Assembly: GCF_041435335.1 (NCBI RefSeq) | Contig: NZ_CP108430.1 | Span: 124,001-188,000, forward strand | Direction of reading: 5' to 3' | DNA: 64,000 bases | Source: Streptomyces sp. NBC_01283 | GTDB taxonomy: Bacteria; Actinomycetota; Actinomycetes; Streptomycetales; Streptomycetaceae | In this document: positions 30,875 to 38,465 of the stretch, one piece after another | Numbering within the stretch: the stretch's first letter is position 1 | Layout: each line of letters opens with the position of its first letter | Made by a program: the position numbers and the translations under genes | Notes under the pieces: generated by a model | What the model was told of the DNA's origin: nothing | The model's input: the letters and a program-made list of their open reading frames with translations, nothing else | Database searches by the model: none

Positions 30875-31864
30875 GTTCCCGGCCAAGCGGTCGCCCGGTG
30901 CGTCGCTTTCACGGCGATAGCCGGTCAGCCGGGCGCTGAAGACGAGGTTGTCCCCCTGATGTCCGGTGACGTGGACGCTGCGCATGCCCGCTCGTGCGGG
31001 CGCCACCGTCACCGCCTCTATCCAGCACGGTGAGTCGAATTCAGCGTACTGGTGGAACTCGGTGCTGACCTGGACAGGCTCGAACGTGTCGCCCTTCAGC
31101 TCGCAGGCCGCCTGCCGTGCCGCCTCGATCAACACCATTCCCGGTACGTGATCGCCACCGTGCTCGAACAGGATGGGGTGGCTCCGGTCCGGGCTGAGCA
31201 GCCAGCGGCCGTCCTGGTCGGTGGGTGACAGGACGACATCGACGGCGGCCGAGCGGCCCACCCGTCGCGGGTCGACGATGCGGGGGCGGGGTGTCGGCGC
31301 GGTGCCGGTATCGACGCGTCCCGCTCCGCGCAGCCGGTTGTAGGCGGCAGGGGCGATGCAGGTGAAGTGCCCGCTGCCGGAGGCCGCGGGGCGTCCGTCG
31401 CGCTCGATGGTGATCGCCATGGCGAACTGCGTGACGCGGCTGCCCCTCCACTTCACGTCGGTGCAGATGGCCTGGAGTGTCAGTTCACTGGGGCCGGTGC
31501 CTATGTCCAGGTTGTCGGGGGACACGGAGTACTCCATGTCGCGCAGCAGGAACTGGTGCCCCAGGGGCACGCCGAACTCCGAGTGAGCCAGCAGCAGCCC
31601 GACTTGGCGTATGGTCTCCGCCGCCTGCGTGGGGTCGTGGCGCTTGCCCTCCGCGTCGGTGAAGAAGGTGTGGGCACGCGGCCACTGCCCCGTGAGTGCG
31701 AAGCGGTCGCCGTCCAGGCGGCGGCATCCGGTGAGGAACACCTCGGCGTGCGCGGCACGGTGCACGTACTCCCGGGGCACCGTGGTGGTGAGTTTCGGCA
31801 GGTCCTGGGCGGCCCGCAGAACGGGAGTGTCGGTGTGCTCTTGCTGGCGGACGAGCAGGGCCAT
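30863..31864 (-). CDS. AfsA-family butyrolactone signal synthase
   Basis: 333 residues from ATG 31864 (GAGAAGAGGG upstream). It has two A-factor hotdog repeats: the first contains HRAAHAEVFLTG and a stretch like DGDRFALTGQWPRAHTFF, the second VGRSAAVDVVLSPTD and FEHGGDHVPGMVLIEAARQA. Family members join a beta-ketoacyl group to dihydroxyacetone phosphate to start gamma-butyrolactone (or furan/butenolide) signals. Two ScbR-like receptor genes follow on the same strand side, the normal partner arrangement. A receptor-like palindrome (31923-31948) lies just upstream, which would give feedback control. Confidence 0.9.
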   Translation of the reverse strand: MALLVRQQEHTDTPVLRAAQDLPKLTTTVPREYVHRAAHAEVFLTGCRRLDGDRFALTGQWPRAHTFFTDAEGKRHDPTQAAETIRQVGLLLAHSEFGVPLGHQFLLRDMEYSVSPDNLDIGTGPSELTLQAICTDVKWRGSRVTQFAMAITIERDGRPAASGSGHFTCIAPAAYNRLRGAGRVDTGTAPTPRPRIVDPRRVGRSAAVDVVLSPTDQDGRWLLSPDRSHPILFEHGGDHVPGMVLIEAARQAACELKGDTFEPVQVSTEFHQYAEFDSPCWIEAVTVAPARAGMRSVHVTGHQGDNLVFSARLTGYRRESDAPGDRLAGNDAP

Positions 31865-31922
31865 GGATTTCCCTCTTCTCGGCAGAATGGGCACGGTGAG
31901 CTTGGTGCGAAAGGGTGGCACA

Positions 31923-31948
31923 AAATATACGGGTCCACCGGTTTATTT
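31923..31948. promoter_or_regulatory. Butyrolactone-receptor-like palindrome before afsA-like gene
   Basis: An AT-rich imperfect palindrome in otherwise GC-rich DNA: AAATATACGGGT on the left, ACCGGTTTATTT on the right (ten of twelve positions complementary). It lies about 60 bases before the afsA-like start, a usual place for ScbR-type operators. Confidence 0.6.
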
Positions 31949-32114
31949 ATCGAACCCTTAGTGTGGTTGAACGCTCACCGTCACATTTCCCCGATACTGC
32001 TCCCTGCATATGCCATGCAATTTGCTTGTTTCCAAGTTGCTTGCACTGTTTGTCATGGGTCGTTTTCGGTCGTGCGGGATTCCGTACGACACCGCGAGCG
32101 CCCACTCGATCGGT

Positions 32115-32729
32115 TCAGGAGCCCGCAGCGCTCAGGCCTTGCCGGCTGACCGCGATCCGCGGGAGCATCACGGACCAGAAGCGCGTCTGCACACGTCGCG
32201 AGACCCAGGTCGGATCCCGTCTGCTGAGTATCTGGAAACCAACCGTGCACGCGAACACGACGCTCGCCACCTGGTCGGCCGACACCTCCTGCCGCAGCTC
32301 CCCCGCCTCGTCCGCCTTTTCGAGCGTCGCGCTGATCCACACGTGCCAGAGACGGCGCACCTCTCCGATGTCCTTCGGGGACCCGGGGTCGCCCTCGAGG
32401 TCGAATCCGGCCCGCAACACCACGTCTTCTCTCAGCTGCAGTGTCAGTTCATGCCCCGCGTCGACCAGAAGCTGCAGCGCGTCGCCGGACCGCATCCGCG
32501 TCTCGCACAGCTCCACGAGCTCGTGAAGTCGCTGCGCCGCGGCTGTCATGACCGCGGAGGCGAGCGCCGCTTTGGTCGGGAAATGGAAGTGCAGAGCTCC
32601 GCTGGTGACGCCGGCGTGGCGGCTGATGTCCAGCAGTGAGGCAGGACCGTAGCCCGCCCGGCTGAAGCCGTCCGCGGCAGCGGTGACCAGCGCTCTGCGG
32701 GTACGCACGGCACGTTCCTGCTTGACCAT
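32115..32729 (-). CDS. ScbR-like TetR regulator 1
   Basis: 204 residues from ATG 32729 (GGAGTG upstream; the start MVKQERAVRTRRAL matches the usual start of gamma-butyrolactone receptors). The helix-turn-helix is in about residues 25-50 (LLDISRHAGVTSGALHFHFPTK). The C-terminal ligand domain keeps the family layout, including a Trp in LWHVWISATLE. It may be a true receptor or a pseudo-receptor; sequence alone cannot decide. A strong palindrome (32849-32875) lies upstream, suggesting autoregulation or cross-control with the second ScbR-like gene. Confidence 0.88.
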   Translation of the reverse strand: MVKQERAVRTRRALVTAAADGFSRAGYGPASLLDISRHAGVTSGALHFHFPTKAALASAVMTAAAQRLHELVELCETRMRSGDALQLLVDAGHELTLQLREDVVLRAGFDLEGDPGSPKDIGEVRRLWHVWISATLEKADEAGELRQEVSADQVASVVFACTVGFQILSRRDPTWVSRRVQTRFWSVMLPRIAVSRQGLSAAGS

Positions 32730-32848
32730 CGGGGCACTCCGTAGTTCCGAGCCGCACCATGGCCCGCACACGCGGAACACGGGCATGGCATCACCACCAG
32801 AGCGGCTCCGTCCCTGATGCAGAACTCGCTCACCAGCAAGTTCCCAGG

Positions 32849-32875
32849 TTACAAACCGCATTGGCGGTTTACTAA
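32849..32875. promoter_or_regulatory. Butyrolactone-receptor-like palindrome before ScbR-like gene 1
   Basis: TTACAAACCGC and GCGGTTTACTAA flank five bases. Ten or more positions are complementary and the CAAACCGC/GCGGTTT core is typical of butyrolactone autoregulatory elements. It is about 120 bases before the start codon chosen for ScbR-like gene 1. Confidence 0.7.
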
Positions 32876-32921
32876 TGAGTGCGAAGTGCGTGGCCGCGTG
32901 CCGGTGGGCGGGCCGATTCCC

Positions 32922-33590
32922 TCACGCCGACTGGGAGCGCACGGAAGGGTGCAGAGCCCGGATGGCCTTCTCCACACGGGCGCCGCGGCACTCGGTGACG
33001 TCCAGTTCGGCCATGACGCCCGGGGCGGCGATTCCCGCCAGCAGAACGCGGTAGAGGGCGACCACGCGTTCATTCAGGTCCGCTCGCCCCGACAGCGCGT
33101 GGGACATGAGCTGCGTCCCGGCGAATGCCCCGACGAACACCTCGGAGAGCTCACCTGGATCGATGTGAGGCTGCAACTCTCCAGCGGACTTGGCCAGTTG
33201 GAGCAGCCGCAGACTCTCCTCGGCCCAGTCCAGGAACGGCACGTTGCGTTCCAGTCTGTCCTGTCCGACCTGTTCGAGGGCGAGCCGGACACCACCCCGG
33301 AGCACGGGGTCACGCACCATCAGATAGGCGAGCAACAAGCCCCGGTCGGCGGCCTCCTGCAGCTTCAGCCTCTGCGGCGGAACAGCGGGGACCTGCGCAT
33401 TCTCGTGCAGCACCTCACTCGCGAGCTGCTCCTTGGAGGTGAAGTGGAAGTACAGTGCGCCCTTGGTGACGCCGGCACGCCGCAGGATCTGCGACATCGT
33501 CGCGGCCTCGTAGCCGAAGTCGTCGAATACCTCGGCCGCGGCGGTCAGGATCGCGCGTCGGGTCCGGAGTGCCCGCTCCTGTTGCGCCAA
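32922..33590 (-). CDS. ScbR-like TetR regulator 2
   Basis: 222 residues from TTG 33590, chosen because AGAGGGAG precedes it and the protein then begins LAQQERALRTRRAIL, matching the family start; an ATG 12 codons upstream is the alternative. Helix-turn-helix about 27-52 (TMSQILRRAGVTKGALYFHFTSKEQLA), closer to classical ScbR/ArpA than regulator 1. C-terminal half has the family Trp (FLDWAEESLRLL). Two dissimilar receptor homologues beside an AfsA gene are usual for a receptor plus pseudo-receptor pair. Confidence 0.87.
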   Translation of the reverse strand: MAQQERALRTRRAILTAAAEVFDDFGYEAATMSQILRRAGVTKGALYFHFTSKEQLASEVLHENAQVPAVPPQRLKLQEAADRGLLLAYLMVRDPVLRGGVRLALEQVGQDRLERNVPFLDWAEESLRLLQLAKSAGELQPHIDPGELSEVFVGAFAGTQLMSHALSGRADLNERVVALYRVLLAGIAAPGVMAELDVTECRGARVEKAIRALHPSVRSQSA

Positions 33591-33621
33591 GGCACATCTC
33601 CCTCTTAGGTCTCCGCCCCCG

Positions 33622-33647
33622 AACAAACAAACCGTCGAGTTCGTATG
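33622..33647. promoter_or_regulatory. Possible butyrolactone-receptor site before ScbR-like gene 2
   Basis: AACAAACAAACCGTC followed by GAGTTCGTATG is a looser version of the palindromes at the neighbouring genes. It lies about 35 bases before the TTG start. Symmetry is only partial, so the assignment rests on position and on the AAACCG core. Confidence 0.45.
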
Positions 33648-33718
33648 CTAACAGCGTTCCGTGCCCGCGCCGGTGACCTCGGGCAGCAGAGACCGCTCGG
33701 ATTCGACGCGACCGAAAG

Positions 33719-33759
33719 ACGCGTCCGCCGAAGAGTTCCCTCCTGGACGCCGGACGCGT
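33719..33759 (-). terminator. Hairpin after the strR-like gene
   Basis: ACGCGTCCG (33719-33727) and CGGACGCGT (33751-33759) are a perfect 9-base inverted repeat about 30 bases beyond the strR-like stop. There is no T-run, so it would be a weak or factor-dependent terminator. Confidence 0.4.
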
Positions 33760-33789
33760 GGGTGTGTGGGGTGGCAGGGGCCGGCTGGT

Positions 33790-34842
33790 TCACACCGCCC
33801 GGCCCCGGCGTACGCCGCCGCCGTGCTCGAGCCCGTCGGCGAAGGTGAGCCAGCGCTCCCCGCAGCGTCGTGCGGCCCGCGCGATGTCGGCGTGCCGGTG
33901 TTCTGGCACCGCGCTCACCAGCCACCGCCACTTCTCGTTGTCGAGCGCGTTGGTCGAAAGGAGCTGCAGAAGCACCCTGCCCGCCTCGGAGAAGCGCAGC
34001 GAGGGGTCCTTGCGGAGCTTCGCGAAGCGTTCCGCGTCCGAGACTTCGGCCGGCTCCAGCCGGGCGCGTCCGCCACGCTCCGCCTCGTCCGCCTCCGCCC
34101 GTCCGCGCACGGTGCGCTGCTCCGGAAGTACGTTGTCCTTCGCGGCATCACGCAGCTTCGGCAGCACCGGGTCCTTGCCGTCACGGATGCGCAGCCGGAC
34201 GTCCCGGGCGGTGGCCAGAGCGATGCCCGCCTCATGGGCGATCTCACGCAGCGAGGCGTTCGGGCGTTCGGCGATGATCTGGCCCGCACGCTGCCGGCCT
34301 GCAGCGCTGTTGACCGGGCGGGAACGGCCATCACGTCCGGTTCGCGTGTTCAATTGATCGCCTTGCCCGGTTGAACGCCTGCGCAGCGTGGAGACGGTGG
34401 CGGGCGCGAGGCCGGTCACTTCCGCTATGCGCCGGTCCGACCAGTGCGCGTGGGTGCCGATGATGCGCTCGGCGGCCGCGACCCGGTCCCTGCGCGACAA
34501 CGGCATGCCGTGCTCGGCATTGAGCTGGACGGCCAGTATGAAGGCGTCCTCGGTCGAGCCCTCCACGTACCGGACCTCGATGTGGTCCTCGCCCCGCTGA
34601 ACTGCCGCCTGGAGTCGGTGCAGGCCGTCGATGAGCCGCATGGTCGGCCGGTGGACCACGATGGGCGGCAGCGCCTTCTCCGTCTGCGCCAGCACCTCGA
34701 CGTGCTCCGCGTCCTTCCCCGCGACACGTGGCGAGTCCGTGGTCACCAGGTTTGCGATGGGCACCAGTTCCGTCATCGGCAGGCGAGTGGCGCCAGATGC
34801 TGGTGATGCGGGTTGGGCTGCTGCCGTCAACACGTCGAGCAT
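33790..34842 (-). CDS. StrR/ParB-fold pathway-specific activator
   Basis: 350 residues from ATG 34842, chosen for the AGGAGG eight bases upstream; StrR itself is 350 residues. GTG 34878 is a longer alternative. N-terminal ParB/sulfiredoxin-like part with PPIVVHRPTMRLIDGLHRLQAA near residues 60-80, then a helix-turn-helix SDRRIAEVTGLAPATVSTLRR near 140 and a second one, ASLREIAHEAGIALATARDVR. StrR, NovG and Bbr are activators of this family that bind GTTCG-type inverted repeats. Four matching boxes in this window precede operons, and an imperfect one (34348-34376) lies inside this gene. A receptor-like element is directly upstream, so the gene should answer to the butyrolactone signal. Confidence 0.9.
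   Translation of the reverse strand: MLDVLTAAAQPASPASGATRLPMTELVPIANLVTTDSPRVAGKDAEHVEVLAQTEKALPPIVVHRPTMRLIDGLHRLQAAVQRGEDHIEVRYVEGSTEDAFILAVQLNAEHGMPLSRRDRVAAAERIIGTHAHWSDRRIAEVTGLAPATVSTLRRRSTGQGDQLNTRTGRDGRSRPVNSAAGRQRAGQIIAERPNASLREIAHEAGIALATARDVRLRIRDGKDPVLPKLRDAAKDNVLPEQRTVRGRAEADEAERGGRARLEPAEVSDAERFAKLRKDPSLRFSEAGRVLLQLLSTNALDNEKWRWLVSAVPEHRHADIARAARRCGERWLTFADGLEHGGGVRRGRAV
34348..34376. promoter_or_regulatory. Intragenic StrR-type box inside the strR-like gene
   Basis: GTTCAATTG (34348-34356), 11 bases, CGGTTGAAC (34368-34376). Two of eighteen half-site positions differ from the perfect boxes and the spacing is identical to boxes 1 and 2. It falls within the coding sequence between the two helix-turn-helix regions of the activator. 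Confidence 0.5.
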
Positions 34843-34886
34843 GAGCGCCTCCTGGGGCATCTCCAGTTCCGGGTTCACGGCAAGAC

Positions 34887-34924
34887 GATACCCACAAAGA
34901 AACCGACCGCCCTGTTTTTACTAG
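34887..34924. promoter_or_regulatory. Receptor-like element before the strR-like gene, shared with SARP2
   Basis: AT-rich stretch with ACCCACAAAGAAACCGAC, four bases, CTGTTTTTACTAG. Its reverse complement matches the element at 63288-63320 upstream of SARP2: AAACAG, four variable bases, GTCGGTTTCTT, A or T, GTGGGT. It lies 45-80 bases before the start codon and has the AAACCG core of butyrolactone-receptor sites. Confidence 0.65.
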
Positions 34925-34977
34925 TCGGGCTCAAGCGGCACTGGAGCGGAACTCGTCCAACCGCTTCGCGGGTCGGA

Positions 34978-36636
34978 TCACGACGCCTCGACGACACGGG
35001 ACAGGTCCACCACCGCGCCGTCCACCACCGCGCCGTCCATCGCCGCACCGTTCAAGGCCGAGACCGGTTCGACGCGGCCAAGTACGTCGGTATACCGCTC
35101 GATCAGTGCGCTCAGCGGGGCACCGGGATGGGCCGCGAGCCACTGGGCGACGATGCGCAGCGGCAGCGGGAGCCCCCCGCACAGCGCCACCAGCCGCTCG
35201 GCGGCCGGGTTCCGCTCTTCCAGCCGCCCCCCGCTGAGCAGGGCCAGCAGCCGCGCGCCCTCCCCGACGGTCAGCGGCCCGATCGTGTCCAGGTACGCGC
35301 CCTCGTCCGTCGCGAGCCCGCCGAGGTGCTGCCGGCTCGTGGCCAGGACACCGGACGAACCTCGCGGGATGAGCGGCCGCACCTGCTCGGCACTGTGCGC
35401 GTCGTCCAGCACCACCAGCATCCGCTGGCCGTGCAGCAGACTCCGGTAGAGGGCAGTGCGGGCGGCCGAATCCGGCGGCACCCGTGCGCCGTCCACGCCC
35501 AGGCTGCCCAGGAGTTGCGCCAGGGCGTCCGCGGCGCTCGCCGGGCCCCCCTCCAGGTCGGCGCCCCGAAGGTCCACGTACAACTGTCCGTCGGGGAAGC
35601 AGTCGACCAGGCGGTGTGCCAGTTGCAGCACGAGCGCCGTCTTGCCCACGCCTGGCGCGCCGCCGACCACCACGGCCGGCGTCGTCGGGCCACCGCGGGC
35701 GCTCTCGCCCCGCACTGCCTGCTCCAGCCGCGCCAGTTCCTCGGTGCGGCCGACGAACCCGCGTGGCAGGGACGGGAGTTGGACCGGTCTGGGTGTGCCG
35801 CGCAGCAGCCGCCCGGGGTGCGCGGCACGCGGAGAGCCGGTGTCGCCGCCGGGCGCGAGGAGTTCGGGGTGCCCGGACAGGATCTGCTCGTGGAGCGTGC
35901 GCAGGTCGACACCGGGCTCTATGCCGAGTTCCCGGATCAGCAGATCCCGGATCTCCTCGTACATCCACAGCGCGTGGGCCCGGCGCCCGCTGCGGTAGAG
36001 CGCGAGGATCAGCAGCCAGCGCAGCCTCTCGCGCAGCGGTTCCTCGGACACCGTTCCCGGCAGTTCGGTGACCAGCTCGGCGTGGTGACCGGCCGCCAGC
36101 ATGTCGGCGGCCCGCTCCTCCACGGCCGTCAGCCGCAGGTCCCGCAGCCGGTCGCGCTCCACCGCGGCGAAGGGGCCGGGGATCCTGAACAGCGCCTCGC
36201 CGTGCCAGTACGCCAGGGTCTGCTCGTACAGCCGCAGCGTGGCATCGACGTCACCCCGACCGCGTGATCTGCGCGCTTCACCCAGAGTCCGGGTGAAGCG
36301 CGTGACATCCACGTCCGCGGGGTCCACCCGCAGGCAGTACCCGCCGGACTCGGAGGTGAGCACCGTGCCGCCCGCCCGCCCGGCCCGTCCGGGCTCCAGC
36401 ACCCGGCGCAGCCCTGCCACATAGGTGTGCACACCGTTCACGGCCGTCTGCGGGACGTCGCTGCCCCACACCGCGTCCACGATGTTCTCCACGCCCATGA
36501 TGTCGCCCGGCCGACTCGCCAGCAGGCTCAGTACCGCCCGCTGCTTGGGCGGACCCAGCGCCATCTCCGCCCCGTCGCGCCAGGCACGTACCGGCCCGAG
36601 GAGCTGAATGCGCAAGGCCGCTCCCGTGGTCGCCAT
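34978..36636 (-). CDS. SARP-family regulator with NB-ARC ATPase domain (SARP1)
   Basis: 552 residues, ATG 36636 with AGGAGG in the end of the upstream gene. N-terminal winged helix (about 8-95, RIQLLGPVRAWRDG, PPKQRAVLSLLA), bacterial transcriptional activation domain (about 100-250), then an NB-ARC ATPase with P-loop GGAPGVGKTALV near 322 and MLVVLDDAH near 408. It stops after the ATPase and lacks the TPR part of full AfsR, so it is a medium SARP. The tail has a short repeat (DGAVV twice). Three bases separate it from the degenerate adenylation gene, so the two are translated together. StrR-type box 3 lies before that pair. Confidence 0.9.
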   Translation of the reverse strand: MATTGAALRIQLLGPVRAWRDGAEMALGPPKQRAVLSLLASRPGDIMGVENIVDAVWGSDVPQTAVNGVHTYVAGLRRVLEPGRAGRAGGTVLTSESGGYCLRVDPADVDVTRFTRTLGEARRSRGRGDVDATLRLYEQTLAYWHGEALFRIPGPFAAVERDRLRDLRLTAVEERAADMLAAGHHAELVTELPGTVSEEPLRERLRWLLILALYRSGRRAHALWMYEEIRDLLIRELGIEPGVDLRTLHEQILSGHPELLAPGGDTGSPRAAHPGRLLRGTPRPVQLPSLPRGFVGRTEELARLEQAVRGESARGGPTTPAVVVGGAPGVGKTALVLQLAHRLVDCFPDGQLYVDLRGADLEGGPASAADALAQLLGSLGVDGARVPPDSAARTALYRSLLHGQRMLVVLDDAHSAEQVRPLIPRGSSGVLATSRQHLGGLATDEGAYLDTIGPLTVGEGARLLALLSGGRLEERNPAAERLVALCGGLPLPLRIVAQWLAAHPGAPLSALIERYTDVLGRVEPVSALNGAAMDGAVVDGAVVDLSRVVEAS

Positions 36637-36639
36637 GGA

Positions 36640-38130
36640 TCACCGCCTCCTGACGTACCAGTCCGCACGGTTGCGGGCCGGCTCCGGGAGCTGATCCGTG
36701 CCGGCGACGACGTTGGTGCCGTCACCGGTTCCCGGGGTCAACGTGGTACTGCCGAGCCGGGGGTTGATGGTGCCCGGCCGGTCGGCGAGCAGTGGGCCGG
36801 ACCCGTTCCGAAAGGCGGGGTTGCCGGTGAGGGCCGCCTGGTGGTCCATGCGCCCGAGAAGTTCCAGGGACCCGTTGCGGTGGCGCTGCACCAGGTCGCC
36901 GGTGCGGTACATGCGCTCGCCGCGGCGGAAGGGGTGCGGCACGAACACGCGCCCGGTCTCCGCGGGCCGGTTCAGATAGCCGCGCGCCAACGCCACCCCG
37001 GACACGCACAGCTCGCCCGGGACGCCGGCCGGCGCGAGGGCGCCGTCCTCGTCCAGGACGTGGAGGGTGACGCCTGCGATCGGGGCGCCCAGGGGGACGG
37101 TGTGCACCGCGGCGAGGTCGACGAGGGACAGGTCCTGCGCCGAGACACAGATCGTCGTCTCCGCGGGACCGTACAGATGGATGCCTGTGGTGCAGCGGTC
37201 GCGGATCCAGGCGGCCAGGTCGGCGGGCAGTGCCTGGCCGCCGCTCAGGGCGGTGAAGGCGCCGGACGGACACCACTCGCCCTCCCGCAGGATCTGCCAG
37301 GTGACGGGCGGGGCCTGCAGGACGGTGGTGCCGCTGTCCTCGATGATCCGGCCCAGTCGCCCCGCGTCGGCCAGGGCGTCCTGGGGCGCCAGGCAGATGC
37401 CGGCGCCGCTCAGCAGGGGCACCAGATAGTCGGTCAACGACGCGCCGAGCGCCGGGCTGACGACGTTGGTGACCACGTCTCCGGGGCCGAGCCGCAGCAT
37501 CTCCGCGATCCGCAGGGTGCAGTTGAGCAGCGACCGGTGGGTGACCTGAACGCCTTTGGGGCGGCCGGGCGAACCCGGCGTATAGACGATGTACGCGAGG
37601 TCACCGACGGCCGGACGCACCGACGCGGCACGGGGGCGGCGGCCCGTGTGCCGCAGCGGTGCGTCCAGTGCGATGACGTGAGGGCCCATCGGACCCATTC
37701 GACCGATTCGACCCATTGCGGCGAAAGGCTCGCCGAGACCGGAGTGGGTCAGCAGGACGGTGCTGCCGCAGTCGCGCAGGATGTACTCGGTCCGCTCGGC
37801 GGGAAACGCCGGATCCAGCGGTACGTAGACGGCCCCGGCCAGCCAGACGCCGAGCAGCGCGGCGACCGTGTCGGTCGTCCGGGGCAGCAGGACGGACACG
37901 ACGTGCCCGCGCCGCACCCCGGCGTCCGCCAGTTCCCCGGCTATCGCTTCGGCGCGCTCCCACAGCGCGGTGCAGGAAAGTCCCTCCGCGCCACCGCGGT
38001 TGACCGCCTCGGTGCCGCGATACGACGCAAGCCGGTCGCCGATGACGTCGAGGACCGTCGCGGCGATGCCGGCACCGCTCCCGCCGCACCGGGACGTCCT
38101 GCCTTCACTCACCTTGACCGAGGTAGCCAT
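36640..38130 (-). CDS. Degenerate, truncated adenylation-domain protein
   Basis: 496 residues from ATG 38130 (AGGATTGGG upstream; an ATG at 38202 is possible). NRPS-like adenylation fold: EAIAGELADAGVRRG, VPLDPAFPAERTEYIL, YGPAETTIC near 320, YRTGDLVQRHRNGSLELLGR. The phosphate-binding loop reads YTPGSPGRPKG where YTSGSTG is standard, so two residues that bind ATP phosphates are prolines. The protein ends soon after GRMDHQ, losing most of the C-terminal subdomain including the A10 lysine. I infer that it cannot make an acyl adenylate. Its coupling to SARP1 suggests a regulatory, chaperone-like or decayed role. Confidence 0.82.
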   Translation of the reverse strand: MATSVKVSEGRTSRCGGSGAGIAATVLDVIGDRLASYRGTEAVNRGGAEGLSCTALWERAEAIAGELADAGVRRGHVVSVLLPRTTDTVAALLGVWLAGAVYVPLDPAFPAERTEYILRDCGSTVLLTHSGLGEPFAAMGRIGRMGPMGPHVIALDAPLRHTGRRPRAASVRPAVGDLAYIVYTPGSPGRPKGVQVTHRSLLNCTLRIAEMLRLGPGDVVTNVVSPALGASLTDYLVPLLSGAGICLAPQDALADAGRLGRIIEDSGTTVLQAPPVTWQILREGEWCPSGAFTALSGGQALPADLAAWIRDRCTTGIHLYGPAETTICVSAQDLSLVDLAAVHTVPLGAPIAGVTLHVLDEDGALAPAGVPGELCVSGVALARGYLNRPAETGRVFVPHPFRRGERMYRTGDLVQRHRNGSLELLGRMDHQAALTGNPAFRNGSGPLLADRPGTINPRLGSTTLTPGTGDGTNVVAGTDQLPEPARNRADWYVRRR

Positions 38131-38243
38131 GTCGAACCCAATCCTGAATGCGTCGCAGGGGTCGGGGAGCCGTACGAGTCGATTCACCGAGCCGGCGCGC
38201 ATTCAGCAGGAAATCGCCCTGCGCGGCGCGGTCCCCCGGGATT

Positions 38244-38268
38244 AACAAACCGGTTCGGCGCTATGTTT
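38244..38268. promoter_or_regulatory. Possible butyrolactone-receptor site before the SARP1 operon
   Basis: TTAACAAACCGGTTCGG followed by CGCTATGTTTTT. The AACAAACCGGTT core resembles the other receptor-like sites and the arms TTAACA/TATGTT are partly complementary. About 115 bases before the chosen ATG at 38130. Confidence 0.5.
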
Positions 38269-38361
38269 TTGCCGCCGTGTCTCTGTAAAGTGCGCACCCA
38301 TTAGAAACACACACCACGTGGCTTCAACCAGCCCCCTCGCACGGGCCGTAAGAGGGCGGAC

Positions 38362-38391
38362 GTTCAACTGCTTCTTCATGAGCAGTTGAAC
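38362..38391. promoter_or_regulatory. StrR-type activator box 3
   Basis: GTTCAACTGC (38362-38371) and GCAGTTGAAC (38382-38391), perfect over ten bases per arm. The core half-sites are 12 bases apart, one more than in boxes 1 and 2. It faces the adenylation/SARP1 operon about 230 bases away and also lies just past the stop of the LuxR-type gene. Confidence 0.75.
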
Positions 38392-38465
38392 GTCCATGGG
38401 ATTCAACAGAGCGCGAGTCAGGGGGAGTTGTCATCCATCCCGGCACCCGGTTTTCTTTCTGTTGG

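Larger units (their letters stand above)
38131..38465. other. Regulatory gap before the adenylation/SARP1 operon
   Basis: 335 bases, unusually AT-rich in the middle. It contains an AACAAACCGGTTCG stretch with a TATGTTTTT partner (38244-38268), similar to butyrolactone-receptor sites, and StrR-type box 3 at 38362-38391. No open frame with coding features. Confidence 0.55.

Noticed and set aside
36640..38130. Functional stand-alone adenylation enzyme
   Set aside because: The ATP loop is altered at key residues and the C-terminal subdomain with the A10 lysine is absent.
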